The notes under the pieces are model-generated. The model ran no database searches. It was not told the origin of the DNA and saw only the letters and a program-made list of their open reading frames with translations. DNA of 42,884 bases from an uncultured Luminiphilus sp. (lineage in GTDB: Bacteria > Pseudomonadota > Gammaproteobacteria > Pseudomonadales > Halieaceae), in the NCBI GenBank assembly GCA_938091485.1, contig CALKMV010000013.1, forward strand, positions 1 to 42,884, given 5' to 3'. Shown here one piece after another: positions 10,079-18,884 of the stretch. Numbering within the stretch: position 1 is the first letter of the stretch; every line of letters starts with the position of its first letter. A program made the position numbers and the translations under genes.

Positions 10079-11443
10079 TTAAGGTAGGTGGGCCGCCAAA
10101 ACGGTCCACTGCCCGTCTACCACCCCTTCTTGCGCTGACTGATACGCGCCTGCGCGCTCACCCATCGCAGTGACCTGCTCGGTGTCGGCCTGCTGACCGA
10201 TGCAATCAAGGAGCGCTGTCCCCAGCGTGTCCGCCTCCACCTCCACCGCTGCGTTCGCCTCGAACAGATCGCGGTAAATACTGGCGAAATTAAAGGTGTG
10301 GGGCCCCGAGAGTATGGGCAGGCACCATGCCGCCGCCTCGAGTGGGTTGTGACCGCCATGGGGTACCAGGCTGCCGCCGACAAAAACCGCATCAGCGCAT
10401 CCCGTCAGTGCCCCCAGCCGACCCAGCGTGTCGACCACCAGCACGTCGTCCATAACGGTGAGCGAAGTGCTCGCGGCACTTTCCCCTGCATGCGGTGTTG
10501 CGCCGGCACTGGAATGGAAGTCGCTATGGCGCACCACCTGATACTGACGTATCGCAGGCATACCCAAAATACCCGGCACCCGGTCAGGGTGCCGCGGCGC
10601 GAGCATCAATAGCGCATTGGGGCGTTCCGCCTTAAGTCGCGCAAAGGCCTCGAGCACGGGTTCTTCCTCGCCCGGATGCGTGCTGGCCGCAAGCCAGACG
10701 GGCCGATCAAAAGCGCCCGGCCCGAATTGCCGCCGCTCCTGCTCGTTGGCCTCTCGCAGAGCGTTTCGGTCTAGTGCAAACTTCAGGCTCCCGGTCACGA
10801 TAACCGCCTCGTCAGCGGCGCCAAGCGCGCGCAACCGATTCGCGTCCGACTCCGTTTGCGCTGCAACCCCTGCCAGATGACCCAGCGTTTGCCGCATTAA
10901 ACCAGCAACACGGGCGTACCCTCGTGCAGATCTCTCTGACAGCCGTGCATTGAGCAAAACCATGGGCATACCTCTGGCGGCAGCATGTGCGAGGAGATTC
11001 GGCCAGATTTCGGTTTCGACCAACGCACCCAGCGCGGGCTGCCAGTGGGCCAGAAAGCGCCTAGCAGCGCCCGGCGTGTCGAAAGGGGCCCAGCACCACT
11101 CCACGCGGCTACCAAACTTCTGCTGTACCTGTTCGGCACCGGTCGGCGTGGTGGATGTCACCAGCACTGTCAGGTCAGGTCGATCTACCAGCAGTCTCTC
11201 CAAGAAGGGCGCAATCGCTAAAGTCTCGCCCACCGACACAGCATGAATCCAAATCCGCCCACCCGAAAGCGACGCTCGATGCCTCCCATAGAGTCCGAGC
11301 CGGTGCCAGATCTGGCTGCGATAACCGCTGTGCCTTCGGCTACGCCAGAGCAAGCGGAGCAATAAAAACGGCACCGCCAGACGCATCACCAGAGAATAAA
11401 GTCGGCGGTTGATTGGCAGGGGCCGACGCTTCCGTACGCTCAA
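10079..11443 (-). CDS. waaA: 3-deoxy-D-manno-octulosonic acid (Kdo) transferase
   Basis: A 454-residue GT30-family enzyme that transfers Kdo from CMP-Kdo to lipid IVA at the inner membrane, joining lipid A to the LPS core. An N-terminal hydrophobic anchor (LAVPFLLLRLLWR, about 22-34) precedes WIHAVSVGE with the conserved catalytic Glu, then LVTSTTPTG, LVETEIWPNLL, LNARLSERS and the C-terminal FVGGSLVPHGGHNPLEAA. The predicted start at 11443 is TTG with no good Shine-Dalgarno; a later ATG at 11386 would cut the conserved RRLYSL region, so the earlier start is kept. It abuts tolC stop-to-stop and is divergent from the methyltransferase at 11484 (40 nt). Confidence 0.93.
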   Translation of the reverse strand: MSVRKRRPLPINRRLYSLVMRLAVPFLLLRLLWRSRRHSGYRSQIWHRLGLYGRHRASLSGGRIWIHAVSVGETLAIAPFLERLLVDRPDLTVLVTSTTPTGAEQVQQKFGSRVEWCWAPFDTPGAARRFLAHWQPALGALVETEIWPNLLAHAAARGMPMVLLNARLSERSARGYARVAGLMRQTLGHLAGVAAQTESDANRLRALGAADEAVIVTGSLKFALDRNALREANEQERRQFGPGAFDRPVWLAASTHPGEEEPVLEAFARLKAERPNALLMLAPRHPDRVPGILGMPAIRQYQVVRHSDFHSSAGATPHAGESAASTSLTVMDDVLVVDTLGRLGALTGCADAVFVGGSLVPHGGHNPLEAAAWCLPILSGPHTFNFASIYRDLFEANAAVEVEADTLGTALLDCIGQQADTEQVTAMGERAGAYQSAQEGVVDGQWTVLAAHLP

Positions 11444-11483
11444 GACAATCGTATACTCATAAGCTGATCACGCGGAGCGTATC

Positions 11484-12119
11484 ATGTCCGAGTCTAACCC
11501 CAAGATTGTGCCTGAGCCTCCCGGGGCAGACGTGCGCGGGTTTCTCCCTGACGATGAAGGTCAGCAGTTATTCAGCTGGGCGGACCAAGCAGCGCGCGTT
11601 GGCCCTCTCTTTGAGATCGGCAGCTACTGCGGGCGTTCCACGATCTGGCTTGGGCAGGCGGCCAAAGCGCACGACACAGTGGTTTTCGCCCTCGATCATC
11701 ACCGTGGCTCAGAAGAGCATCAGCCTGGGGAAAGTCACCACGATCAAGCGCTGGTCGACGCGTCCGGGCAGTTCGACAGCTTTACCGAGTTTCGGCGCAA
11801 CATCGTCGCTGCAGATCTGGAGGAGACCGTTATCCCGCTTGTGGCGAATAGCGATGTCGTTGCACCTCACTGGCGGATTGGCTTGGGGATGGTCTTCATC
11901 GATGGCGGGCACAGCCTGGATGCGGCGCTGACCGACTATCGCGCCTGGGCGCCCCACCTTCTCCCCGGAGGCATCCTCGCTATCCACGATGTATTTCCTG
12001 ATCCTGCTGACGGTGGACAGGCTCCCTTCACAATCTGGCAACTAGCAACCCAATCCGGTTTGTTTGAGGCGCTGGACGTTCATGGCACACTTCGAGGATT
12101 GCGACGTCTAATACCTTGA
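11484..12119 (+). CDS. Class I SAM-dependent methyltransferase (Methyltransf_24 type)
   Basis: A 211-residue Rossmann-fold methyltransferase. The SAM-binding loop is FEIGSYCGRSTIWLG, the acidic strand is VVFALDHHRGSEE, and VFIDGGHSLDAALTDYRAW plus GGILAIHDVF are typical of the O-methyltransferase-like Methyltransf_24 group, whose Asp/His residues bind a metal or act as base. GGAG lies about 6-7 nt before the ATG. The substrate is unknown. It faces the three-gene minus-strand set (toroid protein, methyltransferase, GT4) across 136 nt and is probably part of the same glycan- or small-molecule-modifying function. That link is inferred from position. Confidence 0.85.
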   Translation: MSESNPKIVPEPPGADVRGFLPDDEGQQLFSWADQAARVGPLFEIGSYCGRSTIWLGQAAKAHDTVVFALDHHRGSEEHQPGESHHDQALVDASGQFDSFTEFRRNIVAADLEETVIPLVANSDVVAPHWRIGLGMVFIDGGHSLDAALTDYRAWAPHLLPGGILAIHDVFPDPADGGQAPFTIWQLATQSGLFEALDVHGTLRGLRRLIP

Positions 12120-12255
12120 CGCAGAATCAACGTGTGCCATTGATACAGATCGAGCGACGCTGCTTGCTCGCACTGCTGGAAAGAGGCTGACGCGGGAGTC
12201 AGATGCACCAGATTGTGAGCGGCTGACGATAGAGACGCTGTCAGTGAGCCTCTGT
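12120..12255. other. 136-nt convergent intergenic region
   Basis: This lies between the plus-strand methyltransferase and the minus-strand toroid protein. Only a weak CTGAC/GTCAG arm pair is visible near 12187-12202. No U-tract terminator and no small gene was recognised. Confidence 0.4.
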
Positions 12256-13296
12256 TCAGTCAGCGATGACGGGCGAGAGGAACAGACCGCTGGCCGCGGT
12301 GTGACGAGTCAAGGCGTCCACAGCTAGCAACACCGCCCCCGCCGTCCAGGTGGGTTTCTCTTTTGGCCACAGTACCTGCTCGGCGAACTGGTAGCCGGTC
12401 CACCAGGCACCGTCTGCGTCGCGCCATTGTGTGAGCCAGCTAAACAGCTCTGCGGCCTGCTCGCGTTCGCCTGCGGCAAGCAGTGCCAGCGTCAATTCGC
12501 AGGATTCAGCAACCGTTGCCCAGGGCTGGTGGTTCTCACAGCGGCACCCAATGCCCGGCTCCACAAATTCAGTCCAGCGCTGTATCAGTCGATCTTTGGC
12601 CTGCTCGCCAACGACCAGCCCGCCCAAAATGGGGTAAAACCAATCCATCGCGTATCGTGATTTACTCTCCCAGGTGCGGTCGAAACGCTCGGGACGATGC
12701 CGAAGCGCTTGCCCGAGCCTGGCTCGCGCGCTACGCCATTCTGCAGCCGGCGCACCGAGTTGATCTGCTATCAGAATCGCGCACTCCAGGGATTTGTAGA
12801 GTGAGCTACAGCCGGTTACGAGGGCGTCCCCCAACGGCGCACCGCTAGGGTCAACAGCCCAATCGATTTCTCCCTCAGGACTCTGATAGCGCAGCACAAA
12901 CGCAATCGCCTTCGACACCGAAGGAAAGCACCGCGCTAGAAAACTGGTGTCCCGGGTAATCAAAAAGTGGTGCCACACTCCCGTCGCAATGTACGCAACA
13001 TAATTGGTCTCCCGGCGGTCAACGCTCAGATCGGCCTGGCCGTCCCGGTAACAGGCCCACCAGCTTCCGTCTTCAAGTTGCGTCTCGGCCAGCCACCCAT
13101 ATGCGCGCTCGGCAGCTTCAATTTCACCGGCAATGCTCAGACCCATGGCGGCTTCTGTGTGATCCCAGGGGTCGGTATGCCCTCCGTCAAACCACGGTAT
13201 CTCACCCGAGGCGCGCTGGGTGGCAAGCAGAAACCCAACGGTCGGCCGCAGCCACTGTGCCGGATAGACCCCCGGACTCAAAAGTGGCGCATTCAT
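12256..13296 (-). CDS. Alpha/alpha-toroid protein, 'prenyltransferase/squalene-oxidase repeat'-like
   Basis: A 346-residue soluble protein with repeating helical units. Four segments resemble QW motifs of terpene cyclases: FLLATQRASGEIPW, WLAETQLEDGSWW, VLRYQSPEGEIDW and WLTQWRDADGAWW. No DxDD acid motif is present, so squalene-hopene cyclase activity is unlikely. The middle (ETNYVAYIATGVWHHFLI, TRDTSFLARCFPSVSKAIAF) also resembles (alpha/alpha)6 glycoside hydrolases of the glucoamylase/trehalase type. Conserved-looking acidic or polar sites are TDPWDHTEAAMG and ENHQPWATVAESCE. Such genes are commonly labelled 'prenyltransferase' with no tested activity. The start overlaps the upstream methyltransferase stop (ATGA), so the two are translationally coupled. 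Confidence 0.75.
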   Translation of the reverse strand: MNAPLLSPGVYPAQWLRPTVGFLLATQRASGEIPWFDGGHTDPWDHTEAAMGLSIAGEIEAAERAYGWLAETQLEDGSWWACYRDGQADLSVDRRETNYVAYIATGVWHHFLITRDTSFLARCFPSVSKAIAFVLRYQSPEGEIDWAVDPSGAPLGDALVTGCSSLYKSLECAILIADQLGAPAAEWRSARARLGQALRHRPERFDRTWESKSRYAMDWFYPILGGLVVGEQAKDRLIQRWTEFVEPGIGCRCENHQPWATVAESCELTLALLAAGEREQAAELFSWLTQWRDADGAWWTGYQFAEQVLWPKEKPTWTAGAVLLAVDALTRHTAASGLFLSPVIAD

Positions 13297-14033
13297 AGAT
13301 GGCTCCCCGCTGGCGATGTCTGGTGCGCTGCCGGCTTAGTAAAGTACAGCACAATGCTTTTACCCATGATGGGATTCAGCAGCGCGTCGACAGCGCGCGT
13401 TATCCAGGGCCGCTTCATCAAATCCCAGACCAGCAACTGATGATACAGCCGCACCGGCCAGGGCTCGGGGTCACTTCGCCAAAAAAGGCACTTTAACCAC
13501 CAATAAGGTACGTGCAAGGCGTGGGCGCTGCCCCGACCCGTTAGCACAAACCCTTGCCGCGCGACCTCACGGGCCAGATGCGTTGCGTCAAAAATCCGGA
13601 TATGGCCCCCCGGCGTCGTCCGATACCCCTCACTCAGCTGCCAACAGATCCACTCGGGCCACTGTCTTGGTACGCTGATACACAGCCGACCACCCGGCTT
13701 CAGCACTCGCCAAAGCTCCTCCAAGACCGCCAAATAATTGGGGATATGCTCCAGAATCTCACTGGCGATGGCCGCGTCAACGCTTTCGTCAGACAGCGGC
13801 AGACCCGTTGCATCCCCCGCGGCAAAACCAATTTCGCCGCCCGGTGCATGGAGCATCATGTCGTCAATACGTTGGGTAGCGATAGCCAGATCCTGCTCAG
13901 ACAGATCGATTCCCAGCGCATGAACGCCCTCGAGTAGATAGGCGGCAAGAGTATGGCGGCCCTCACCGCAGCCCACATCGAGACAAGTTTGCCCGGGCGC
14001 CAGCGCCAGTTTATCGAGGTCAACCGTCAGCAT
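13293..14033 (-). CDS. Class I SAM-dependent methyltransferase (Methyltransf_11 type)
   Basis: A 246-residue methyltransferase. Motif I is LDVGCGEGRHTLAA at about residues 17-30, the acidic post-I strand is ALGIDLSEQDL, and motif II/III regions are DAAIASEILEHIPN and LWRVLKPGGRLCISVP. The short N-terminus (MLTVDLDKLALAPGQ) before motif I is complete for this subgroup. The C-terminal half is rich in tryptophan and hydrophobic residues (YWWLKCLFW), suggesting membrane proximity or a lipid-linked substrate. It overlaps the GT4 gene by 7 nt upstream and the toroid gene by 4 nt downstream, so the three form one operon. Substrate unknown. Confidence 0.87.
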   Translation of the reverse strand: MLTVDLDKLALAPGQTCLDVGCGEGRHTLAAYLLEGVHALGIDLSEQDLAIATQRIDDMMLHAPGGEIGFAAGDATGLPLSDESVDAAIASEILEHIPNYLAVLEELWRVLKPGGRLCISVPRQWPEWICWQLSEGYRTTPGGHIRIFDATHLAREVARQGFVLTGRGSAHALHVPYWWLKCLFWRSDPEPWPVRLYHQLLVWDLMKRPWITRAVDALLNPIMGKSIVLYFTKPAAHQTSPAGSHL

Positions 14034-15358
14034 GCTTCAATGCAGGCCCGGTACTGCTCGACCATCTGCTGTGCGCAGACTGACCAGCAGAAGTGCCGCT
14101 CAACCCGCTGTCGTCCTCTATCTCCGAGGGTATTGGCGAGGGTAGGATCTGACAGCACACGCTCAAGCGACGCCGCCAGCGCATCGATGTCACCCGCCGG
14201 CAACACCAAGCCTCCGTCGGCCACCACCTCTGCCAGCGCCCCACCATCACTCGATACCAGAGGAATCCCGGCGGCCATTGCCTCGACTGCAGGCAGGCCA
14301 AAGCCCTCATAGAGTGAGGGGACAATGGCCACGGCACTCTCCGCATACAGGCGGTTGATCTCTTCGTGGCTGGCGCTGCCCACGAAACGAATGTAATCAC
14401 CCAGCCCCAGATTCTTGATTAGCGCCTCGGTATCGCCACCCGGCTTGGGTCGCGCAATCAATACCAGCCGCCGGGAAGGGTCAGCCTCAACTAGCCTTTT
14501 GAACGCTTGCAACAACACGGGAAGCCCTTTCAGCGGCGCATCTGCCGACGCGGTAGCAATCATCTGACCCTGCTTGCGAGCGACTGACGGCAACGGCTTG
14601 AACAGCTCAGTGTCGACACCATTAGGCACCACATGGAGCGCCCCGGGCAGCACGCCAAAATCTGTGGCGATGTCCGCGGCGGAGCAGCGCGACACCGTGA
14701 CTATGTGACGCAGCTCGGCAGCGACTCTGGATTGCATGCCCAGAAACCCGTGCCAGCGCCGGATCATAAGACGCCACCACCACCGCGGCTCTCCCGCCAA
14801 AGCAACTTTGAGGTCGCGCGTAATGGGGTGGTGAATCGTGGTGACCACCGGCAAACCTGCGCGCTGCAGATCCAGAATTCCATCGGCGAGTGTTTGGTTG
14901 TCATGCACCACATCAAATTCGGCGGCATGATTGAGCAACCAATCCCGAGCGCGCTCACCAAACGTCTCAGGCTCTGCGAATCCGCCGCTTAGCTTGCTTA
15001 ACCATTCCCTCCGCCCCAGTCGATTACCTAACTCTTCACGCGTCACGCTCCAGAGATCCCGCGAGTACAAATCGAGGCTCGGTAATTTGATCAGCTCCAC
15101 ACCCTCCACCAGATCCGGATAGGGTGGGCCAGAGATCACGGTAACCCGATGACCTATCTGCATAAGCGCCTGGCTCAGGTACCGCAGATAGACTCCTTGC
15201 CCTCCTGAAAAAGGAGCTGATCGATAGCCCAATAGCGCAACGCGCAAGGGCACGCTATCGCGCACAACAGCATGAGCTTCAGCAGCATCTGGCGTGTGAA
15301 GGGGTGCGTTAATGGGAGACTCCGGAAGAACGGCCACTAATGGCAGTAACCGTGCCAT
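14027..15358 (-). CDS. Glycosyltransferase family 4 (GT-B) protein
   Basis: A retaining GT-B glycosyltransferase of about 443 residues. The N-terminal domain opens with LRVALLGYRSAPFSGGQGVYLRYLS, the middle has VVTTIHHPI and VTVSRCSAADI, and the nucleotide-sugar domain has VVPNGVDTELF, ATASADAPLKG and the ExxxxxxxE-type site YEGFGLPAVEAMAAG. The sugar donor cannot be read from sequence. A TTG at 15379 would add 7 residues; the ATG at 15358 is preferred, although a GTG at 15253 lies nearer the conserved core. It is the first gene of an operon with the methyltransferase and toroid protein, divergent from rmlA, so use of dTDP-rhamnose is possible but unproven. Confidence 0.88.
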   Translation of the reverse strand: MARLLPLVAVLPESPINAPLHTPDAAEAHAVVRDSVPLRVALLGYRSAPFSGGQGVYLRYLSQALMQIGHRVTVISGPPYPDLVEGVELIKLPSLDLYSRDLWSVTREELGNRLGRREWLSKLSGGFAEPETFGERARDWLLNHAAEFDVVHDNQTLADGILDLQRAGLPVVTTIHHPITRDLKVALAGEPRWWWRLMIRRWHGFLGMQSRVAAELRHIVTVSRCSAADIATDFGVLPGALHVVPNGVDTELFKPLPSVARKQGQMIATASADAPLKGLPVLLQAFKRLVEADPSRRLVLIARPKPGGDTEALIKNLGLGDYIRFVGSASHEEINRLYAESAVAIVPSLYEGFGLPAVEAMAAGIPLVSSDGGALAEVVADGGLVLPAGDIDALAASLERVLSDPTLANTLGDRGRQRVERHFCWSVCAQQMVEQYRACIEAC

Positions 15359-15426
15359 ATTATCGAGCGGCCACGGCAAAGTACAGGCAGTGCAGTGTAG
15401 CGGTGGCTCGCCATGAGTGCCAACGG

Positions 15427-15446
15427 CCTGTAAACTCCGTCGCCCC
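15427..15446 (+). promoter_or_regulatory. Putative rmlA promoter -10 region
   Basis: CTG-TAAACT followed by CCGTCGCCCC lies 19 nt before the rmlA ATG, and resembles the TAAACT/CGTCCCC blocks ahead of tolC and ilvD. No good -35 is visible. Confidence 0.25.
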
Positions 15447-15465
15447 GTGAGCAGATCCTGGCACC

Positions 15466-16374
15466 ATGGCTGAGCACACCGAATACAAGGGCATTATTCT
15501 CGCTGGTGGGTCGGGCACCCGCCTGCACCCGCTGACGACCACGGTCAGCAAGCAGCTGATGCCCGTGTACGACAAGCCCATGATCTACTACCCGCTTGCC
15601 ACGCTAATGCAATCGGGTATTCGAGACGTTTTGGTTATCACCACACCCCGCGATCAGCTCGCTTACGCCGATCTTTTGGGGGACGGAAGCCAATGGGGTA
15701 TGAATATCCAATACACCGTTCAGGCGAGCCCCGATGGCCTCGCTCAGGCCTTCCTGTTGGGCGAGGACTTCATTGGCCAAAGCCCGGTATGTCTAGTGCT
15801 CGGTGACAATATCTTTTACGGGGCAGGCTTCACCAGCAAGCTCAGACGCGCAGCACAGCGCGCCGATGGCGCCTCCGTATTCGCCTACTACGTGCAAGAC
15901 CCCGAGCGCTACGGCGTCGTGGAATTCGACGCCGAGGGACGCGCGATTGGCATTGAGGAAAAGCCCGATGCTCCACGGTCTCATTACGCGGTGACCGGTC
16001 TCTATTTTTATGACAACAACGTCGTGTCGGTGGCAAAGGGCATCACACCGTCGGCGCGCGGCGAGCTTGAGATTACCGATGTGAATCGTCACTACCTTGA
16101 GCAGGAGTCATTACAGGTGGAAGTCATGGGCCAGGGCACGGCATGGCTAGATACTGGCACGCATCAATCTTTGCTCGACGCCGGAAATTTCATTCGCGTC
16201 ATTGAGGAAAGACAAGGTTTGAAGGTCGCCTGCCTGGAAGAGATTGCCTACCGAATGGGGTATATCACTGCGCAGGAGGTGTTGGCACTGGCAGCGCCAC
16301 TCATCAAAAGTGGTTACGGCGCTTATCTCAAAACCATGGTCAGCGAGGGCGGTCCGGTATTTGATGGAGATTAA
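15466..16374 (+). CDS. rmlA: Glucose-1-phosphate thymidylyltransferase
   Basis: A 302-residue enzyme making dTDP-glucose from glucose-1-phosphate and dTTP, the first step to dTDP-L-rhamnose. The nucleotide-binding signature [15 protein letters not shown] is followed by [31 protein letters not shown] and EEKPDAP, all typical of RmlA. The ending ([21 protein letters not shown]) is the family C-terminus. The rmlC ATG lies within the last codons (16364 versus stop at 16372-16374), so the two are translationally coupled. No strong Shine-Dalgarno precedes the ATG. Confidence 0.95.
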   Translation: MAEHTEYKGIILAGGSGTRLHPLTTTVSKQLMPVYDKPMIYYPLATLMQSGIRDVLVITTPRDQLAYADLLGDGSQWGMNIQYTVQASPDGLAQAFLLGEDFIGQSPVCLVLGDNIFYGAGFTSKLRRAAQRADGASVFAYYVQDPERYGVVEFDAEGRAIGIEEKPDAPRSHYAVTGLYFYDNNVVSVAKGITPSARGELEITDVNRHYLEQESLQVEVMGQGTAWLDTGTHQSLLDAGNFIRVIEERQGLKVACLEEIAYRMGYITAQEVLALAAPLIKSGYGAYLKTMVSEGGPVFDGD

Positions 16375-16921
16375 GTCGACGCCATTGACGGGCGTGACGC
16401 TGATCACGCCCACCGTGCACGGCGATGCCCGCGGCTTTTTTCTCGAGACCTGGCACGCTGAGCGCTATCTGGAAGCGGGTATCGATCTCCCCTTCGTGCA
16501 GGACAACCACAGCCGCTCGAGCCAGGGCATTCTGCGCGGACTTCACCTGCAAACTGAGAAGCCCCAGGGGAAGCTGGTACATGTTACCTCCGGCGCCGTC
16601 TTTGACGTGGTGGTCGATTGCAGAGCGGACTCTCCCAGCTGCGGGCAGTGGTATGGGGTTAATCTGACCGCGGAAGGACAGGAGCAACTGTGGGTGCCAC
16701 CCGGCTGCGCTCACGGCTTCTATGTACTGACCGAGTCGGCGGATTTTCTTTACAAATGCACCGATTATTACCACCCCGAAAGCGAAATCTCGCTGGCTTG
16801 GGATGATCCTACTGTCGGGGTTGACTGGCCGATCCCCGAAGGTGACGCACCGCAGCTATCTGCAAAAGACCGCTCGGGGGTTCAGTGGCAGGATTGCCCG
16901 CTGTATCCGGGATTGGTCTAG
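16364..16921 (+). CDS. rmlC: dTDP-4-dehydrorhamnose 3,5-epimerase
   Basis: A 185-residue cupin-fold epimerase acting on dTDP-4-keto-6-deoxyglucose. Diagnostic segments are [13 protein letters not shown], the catalytic-His region [37 protein letters not shown] and [12 protein letters not shown]. The open frame extends upstream to 16244, but the ATG at 16364 matches the family N-terminus and overlaps the end of rmlA by 11 nt. The stop overlaps that of the convergent rmlB by 4 nt through the palindrome CTAG. Confidence 0.95.
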   Translation: MEIKSTPLTGVTLITPTVHGDARGFFLETWHAERYLEAGIDLPFVQDNHSRSSQGILRGLHLQTEKPQGKLVHVTSGAVFDVVVDCRADSPSCGQWYGVNLTAEGQEQLWVPPGCAHGFYVLTESADFLYKCTDYYHPESEISLAWDDPTVGVDWPIPEGDAPQLSAKDRSGVQWQDCPLYPGLV

Positions 16922-18000
16922 CGCGCCGTGGACGCCCGCTCCAGTAGCGGCCGCCACCAGGCCTCGTTAGCGAGATACCAATCAACCGTTTTTGCCAGAC
17001 CCGTCTCAAAGGTCTCGTTAGGGATAAAGTCCAACTCCCGCTCAATCTTTGCGGCATCGATCGCGTAACGCCAGTCGTGCCCGGCGCGATCCGTGACAAA
17101 CTCAATCAGAGAATCGCTGCTGGCGCCGCGAGCTTGCGGCGCATCGGGGAACCGTGTCACCAGCGCCGGGTCATTTGCGAAACGCTCATCCATTACCCGG
17201 CACAGCAGGTTCACGATATCGAGGTTCGCCCACTCGTTGTGACCGCCAATGTTGTAGACCTCGCCGGGCGTGCCGGCCTCTAGAATACGGGCGATGCCGC
17301 GTGCATGGTCCTCAACGTACAGCCAGTCGCGGATATTGCTGCCATCGCCGTATACCGGGATCACGCCACCATCGAGAATCCGCGTCAGGCACAGCGGAAT
17401 CAGCTTCTCGGGAAAATGGTAAGGCCCGTAGTTGTTCGAGCAGTTACTGGTCGTGACCTGCAAGCCATAGGTGTGCTGGTAGGCGCGCACAAGATGGTCA
17501 CTGCCCGCTTTACTGGCCGAGTAGGGCGAGTTGGGTTCGTAGCGAGTGGTCTCGGTGAACGCAGGGTCTTCTGGAGCCAATGACCCGTAGACCTCGTCGG
17601 TGGAGACGTGATGAAACCGATGCTCACGGCCCGACCCGCTCAGCCAAGCGCTGCGGGCCGCGGCCAAAAGCGTATGGGTGCCCTCGAGATTAGTGCGAAT
17701 AAACGCATCAGGCCCCGTAATCGAGCGGTCAACATGACTCTCTGCCGCAAAGTGCACAATGGTGTCCGTGTCGTGGTCAGCCATAACCCGAGCTACCAGG
17801 TCGGCGTCACAGATATCCCCCGCGACAAACTGAATGCGCTCGGCTTGCTCCAAGGGCTTCAGGCTCAAACGGTTGCCCGCATAGGTCAGCGCATCCAGCA
17901 CCACGACGGTGTCGCCCGGGTGTGCTTCGACCCAGTGGTACACAAAGTTCACGCCGATAAAGCCCGCCCCGCCTGTGACCACCAGTGACCGCGCCATCAC
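16918..18000 (-). CDS. rmlB: dTDP-glucose 4,6-dehydratase
   Basis: A 360-residue extended SDR enzyme, the second step of dTDP-L-rhamnose synthesis. The NAD-binding motif VTGGAGFIGVNFVYH, VHFAAESHVDRSI, HVSTDEVYGSL and the catalytic YSASKAGSDH (YxxxK) are intact, followed by TTSNCSNNYGPYHFPEKLIPL, characteristic of RmlB. The start overlaps the rmlD stop by 4 nt, so rmlD and rmlB are coupled. The gene runs toward rmlC and the two stop codons overlap. Confidence 0.96.
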   Translation of the reverse strand: MMARSLVVTGGAGFIGVNFVYHWVEAHPGDTVVVLDALTYAGNRLSLKPLEQAERIQFVAGDICDADLVARVMADHDTDTIVHFAAESHVDRSITGPDAFIRTNLEGTHTLLAAARSAWLSGSGREHRFHHVSTDEVYGSLAPEDPAFTETTRYEPNSPYSASKAGSDHLVRAYQHTYGLQVTTSNCSNNYGPYHFPEKLIPLCLTRILDGGVIPVYGDGSNIRDWLYVEDHARGIARILEAGTPGEVYNIGGHNEWANLDIVNLLCRVMDERFANDPALVTRFPDAPQARGASSDSLIEFVTDRAGHDWRYAIDAAKIERELDFIPNETFETGLAKTVDWYLANEAWWRPLLERASTAR

Positions 18001-18884
18001 ACTTTTCCCTCAAGTTGCTGTTGTGACCGTAGCATGTCGCACAGCGCATCGCGCCATGGCCGCTGAGCCATACCGAGGGTGCTGCAAGTGTCGCTGCAGT
18101 CGAGCACGCTATATGCGGGCCGCTGCGCTTTGGTCGGGAAGGCATCTGTCGGAATTGGCTCAATCGTTGCCGGGGAGGAGAGCAGACCCAGCGCTAAAGC
18201 TTCGTCGTGGATGGCGCAGGCAAAATCGTACCAGCTGATCGCACCGGCATCGGACCAATGAAACACCCCGCTGGCATCACCGTGGAGCGCCAATAGCCAG
18301 CAGATCTCTGCAAGACCGCGCGCCGACGTTGGCGAGCCAATTTGATCATTCACAACGCGCACGGTCCCCTGCTCGCGCATCAGCCTGAGCACAGTCAGTA
18401 CAAAATTACTCCCACCTGGACCATAGACCCAGCTAGTGCGCACCACTGCATGGCTCGCGCCACTGGCGAGCACCGCCTCCTCGCCCCGCCACTTGCTTAC
18501 ACCGTAAACACCGAGGGGCGCCGGATTGGCTCCGGGGACATAAGGTCGAGGCGCGCGGCCATCAAAAACAAAGTCGGTAGAGATATGCACCAGCCGCAGA
18601 CCGCGCTGGGCACACAGCGCGCCCAGCATGGCGGGTGCATTGGCGTTCACTGCATCAGCCGACTCAGGGTCATCCTCGGCTGCATCCACGGCAGTATAGG
18701 CCGCCGCATTGATCACCACTTGAGGGTCCACTTCATCCATCACCCTGAGCAGCGCCGAGTCATCGGTCACATCGCAGGTCGCGCGACTGAATCCCTGTGC
18801 CACCAACGTGTCAGGGGCGCAGTCAATGCAGGCCCGGCCGAGTTGTCCCGCAGCACCCAGCACCAGTGCCCGCTGGGCGCTCAC
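17997..18884 (-). CDS. rmlD: dTDP-4-dehydrorhamnose reductase
   Basis: A 295-residue SDR-type reductase, the last step to dTDP-L-rhamnose. It has the NAD(P)-binding LGAAGQLGRACI, NAAAYTAVDAAEDDPE, VHISTDFVFDG, and the catalytic YGVSKWRGE (YxxxK), followed by VRTSWVYGPGGSNFVLTVL. Its start overlaps the stop of the upstream hydrolase by 4 nt, and its stop overlaps the start of rmlB. The minus-strand hydrolase–rmlD–rmlB genes therefore form one tightly coupled operon. Confidence 0.95.
   Translation of the reverse strand: MSAQRALVLGAAGQLGRACIDCAPDTLVAQGFSRATCDVTDDSALLRVMDEVDPQVVINAAAYTAVDAAEDDPESADAVNANAPAMLGALCAQRGLRLVHISTDFVFDGRAPRPYVPGANPAPLGVYGVSKWRGEEAVLASGASHAVVRTSWVYGPGGSNFVLTVLRLMREQGTVRVVNDQIGSPTSARGLAEICWLLALHGDASGVFHWSDAGAISWYDFACAIHDEALALGLLSSPATIEPIPTDAFPTKAQRPAYSVLDCSDTCSTLGMAQRPWRDALCDMLRSQQQLEGKV

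Noticed and set aside
12187-12202. CTGAC/GTCAG arms as a terminator between the methyltransferase and toroid genes
   Set aside because: The stem is only 5 bp and no T-run follows on either strand.
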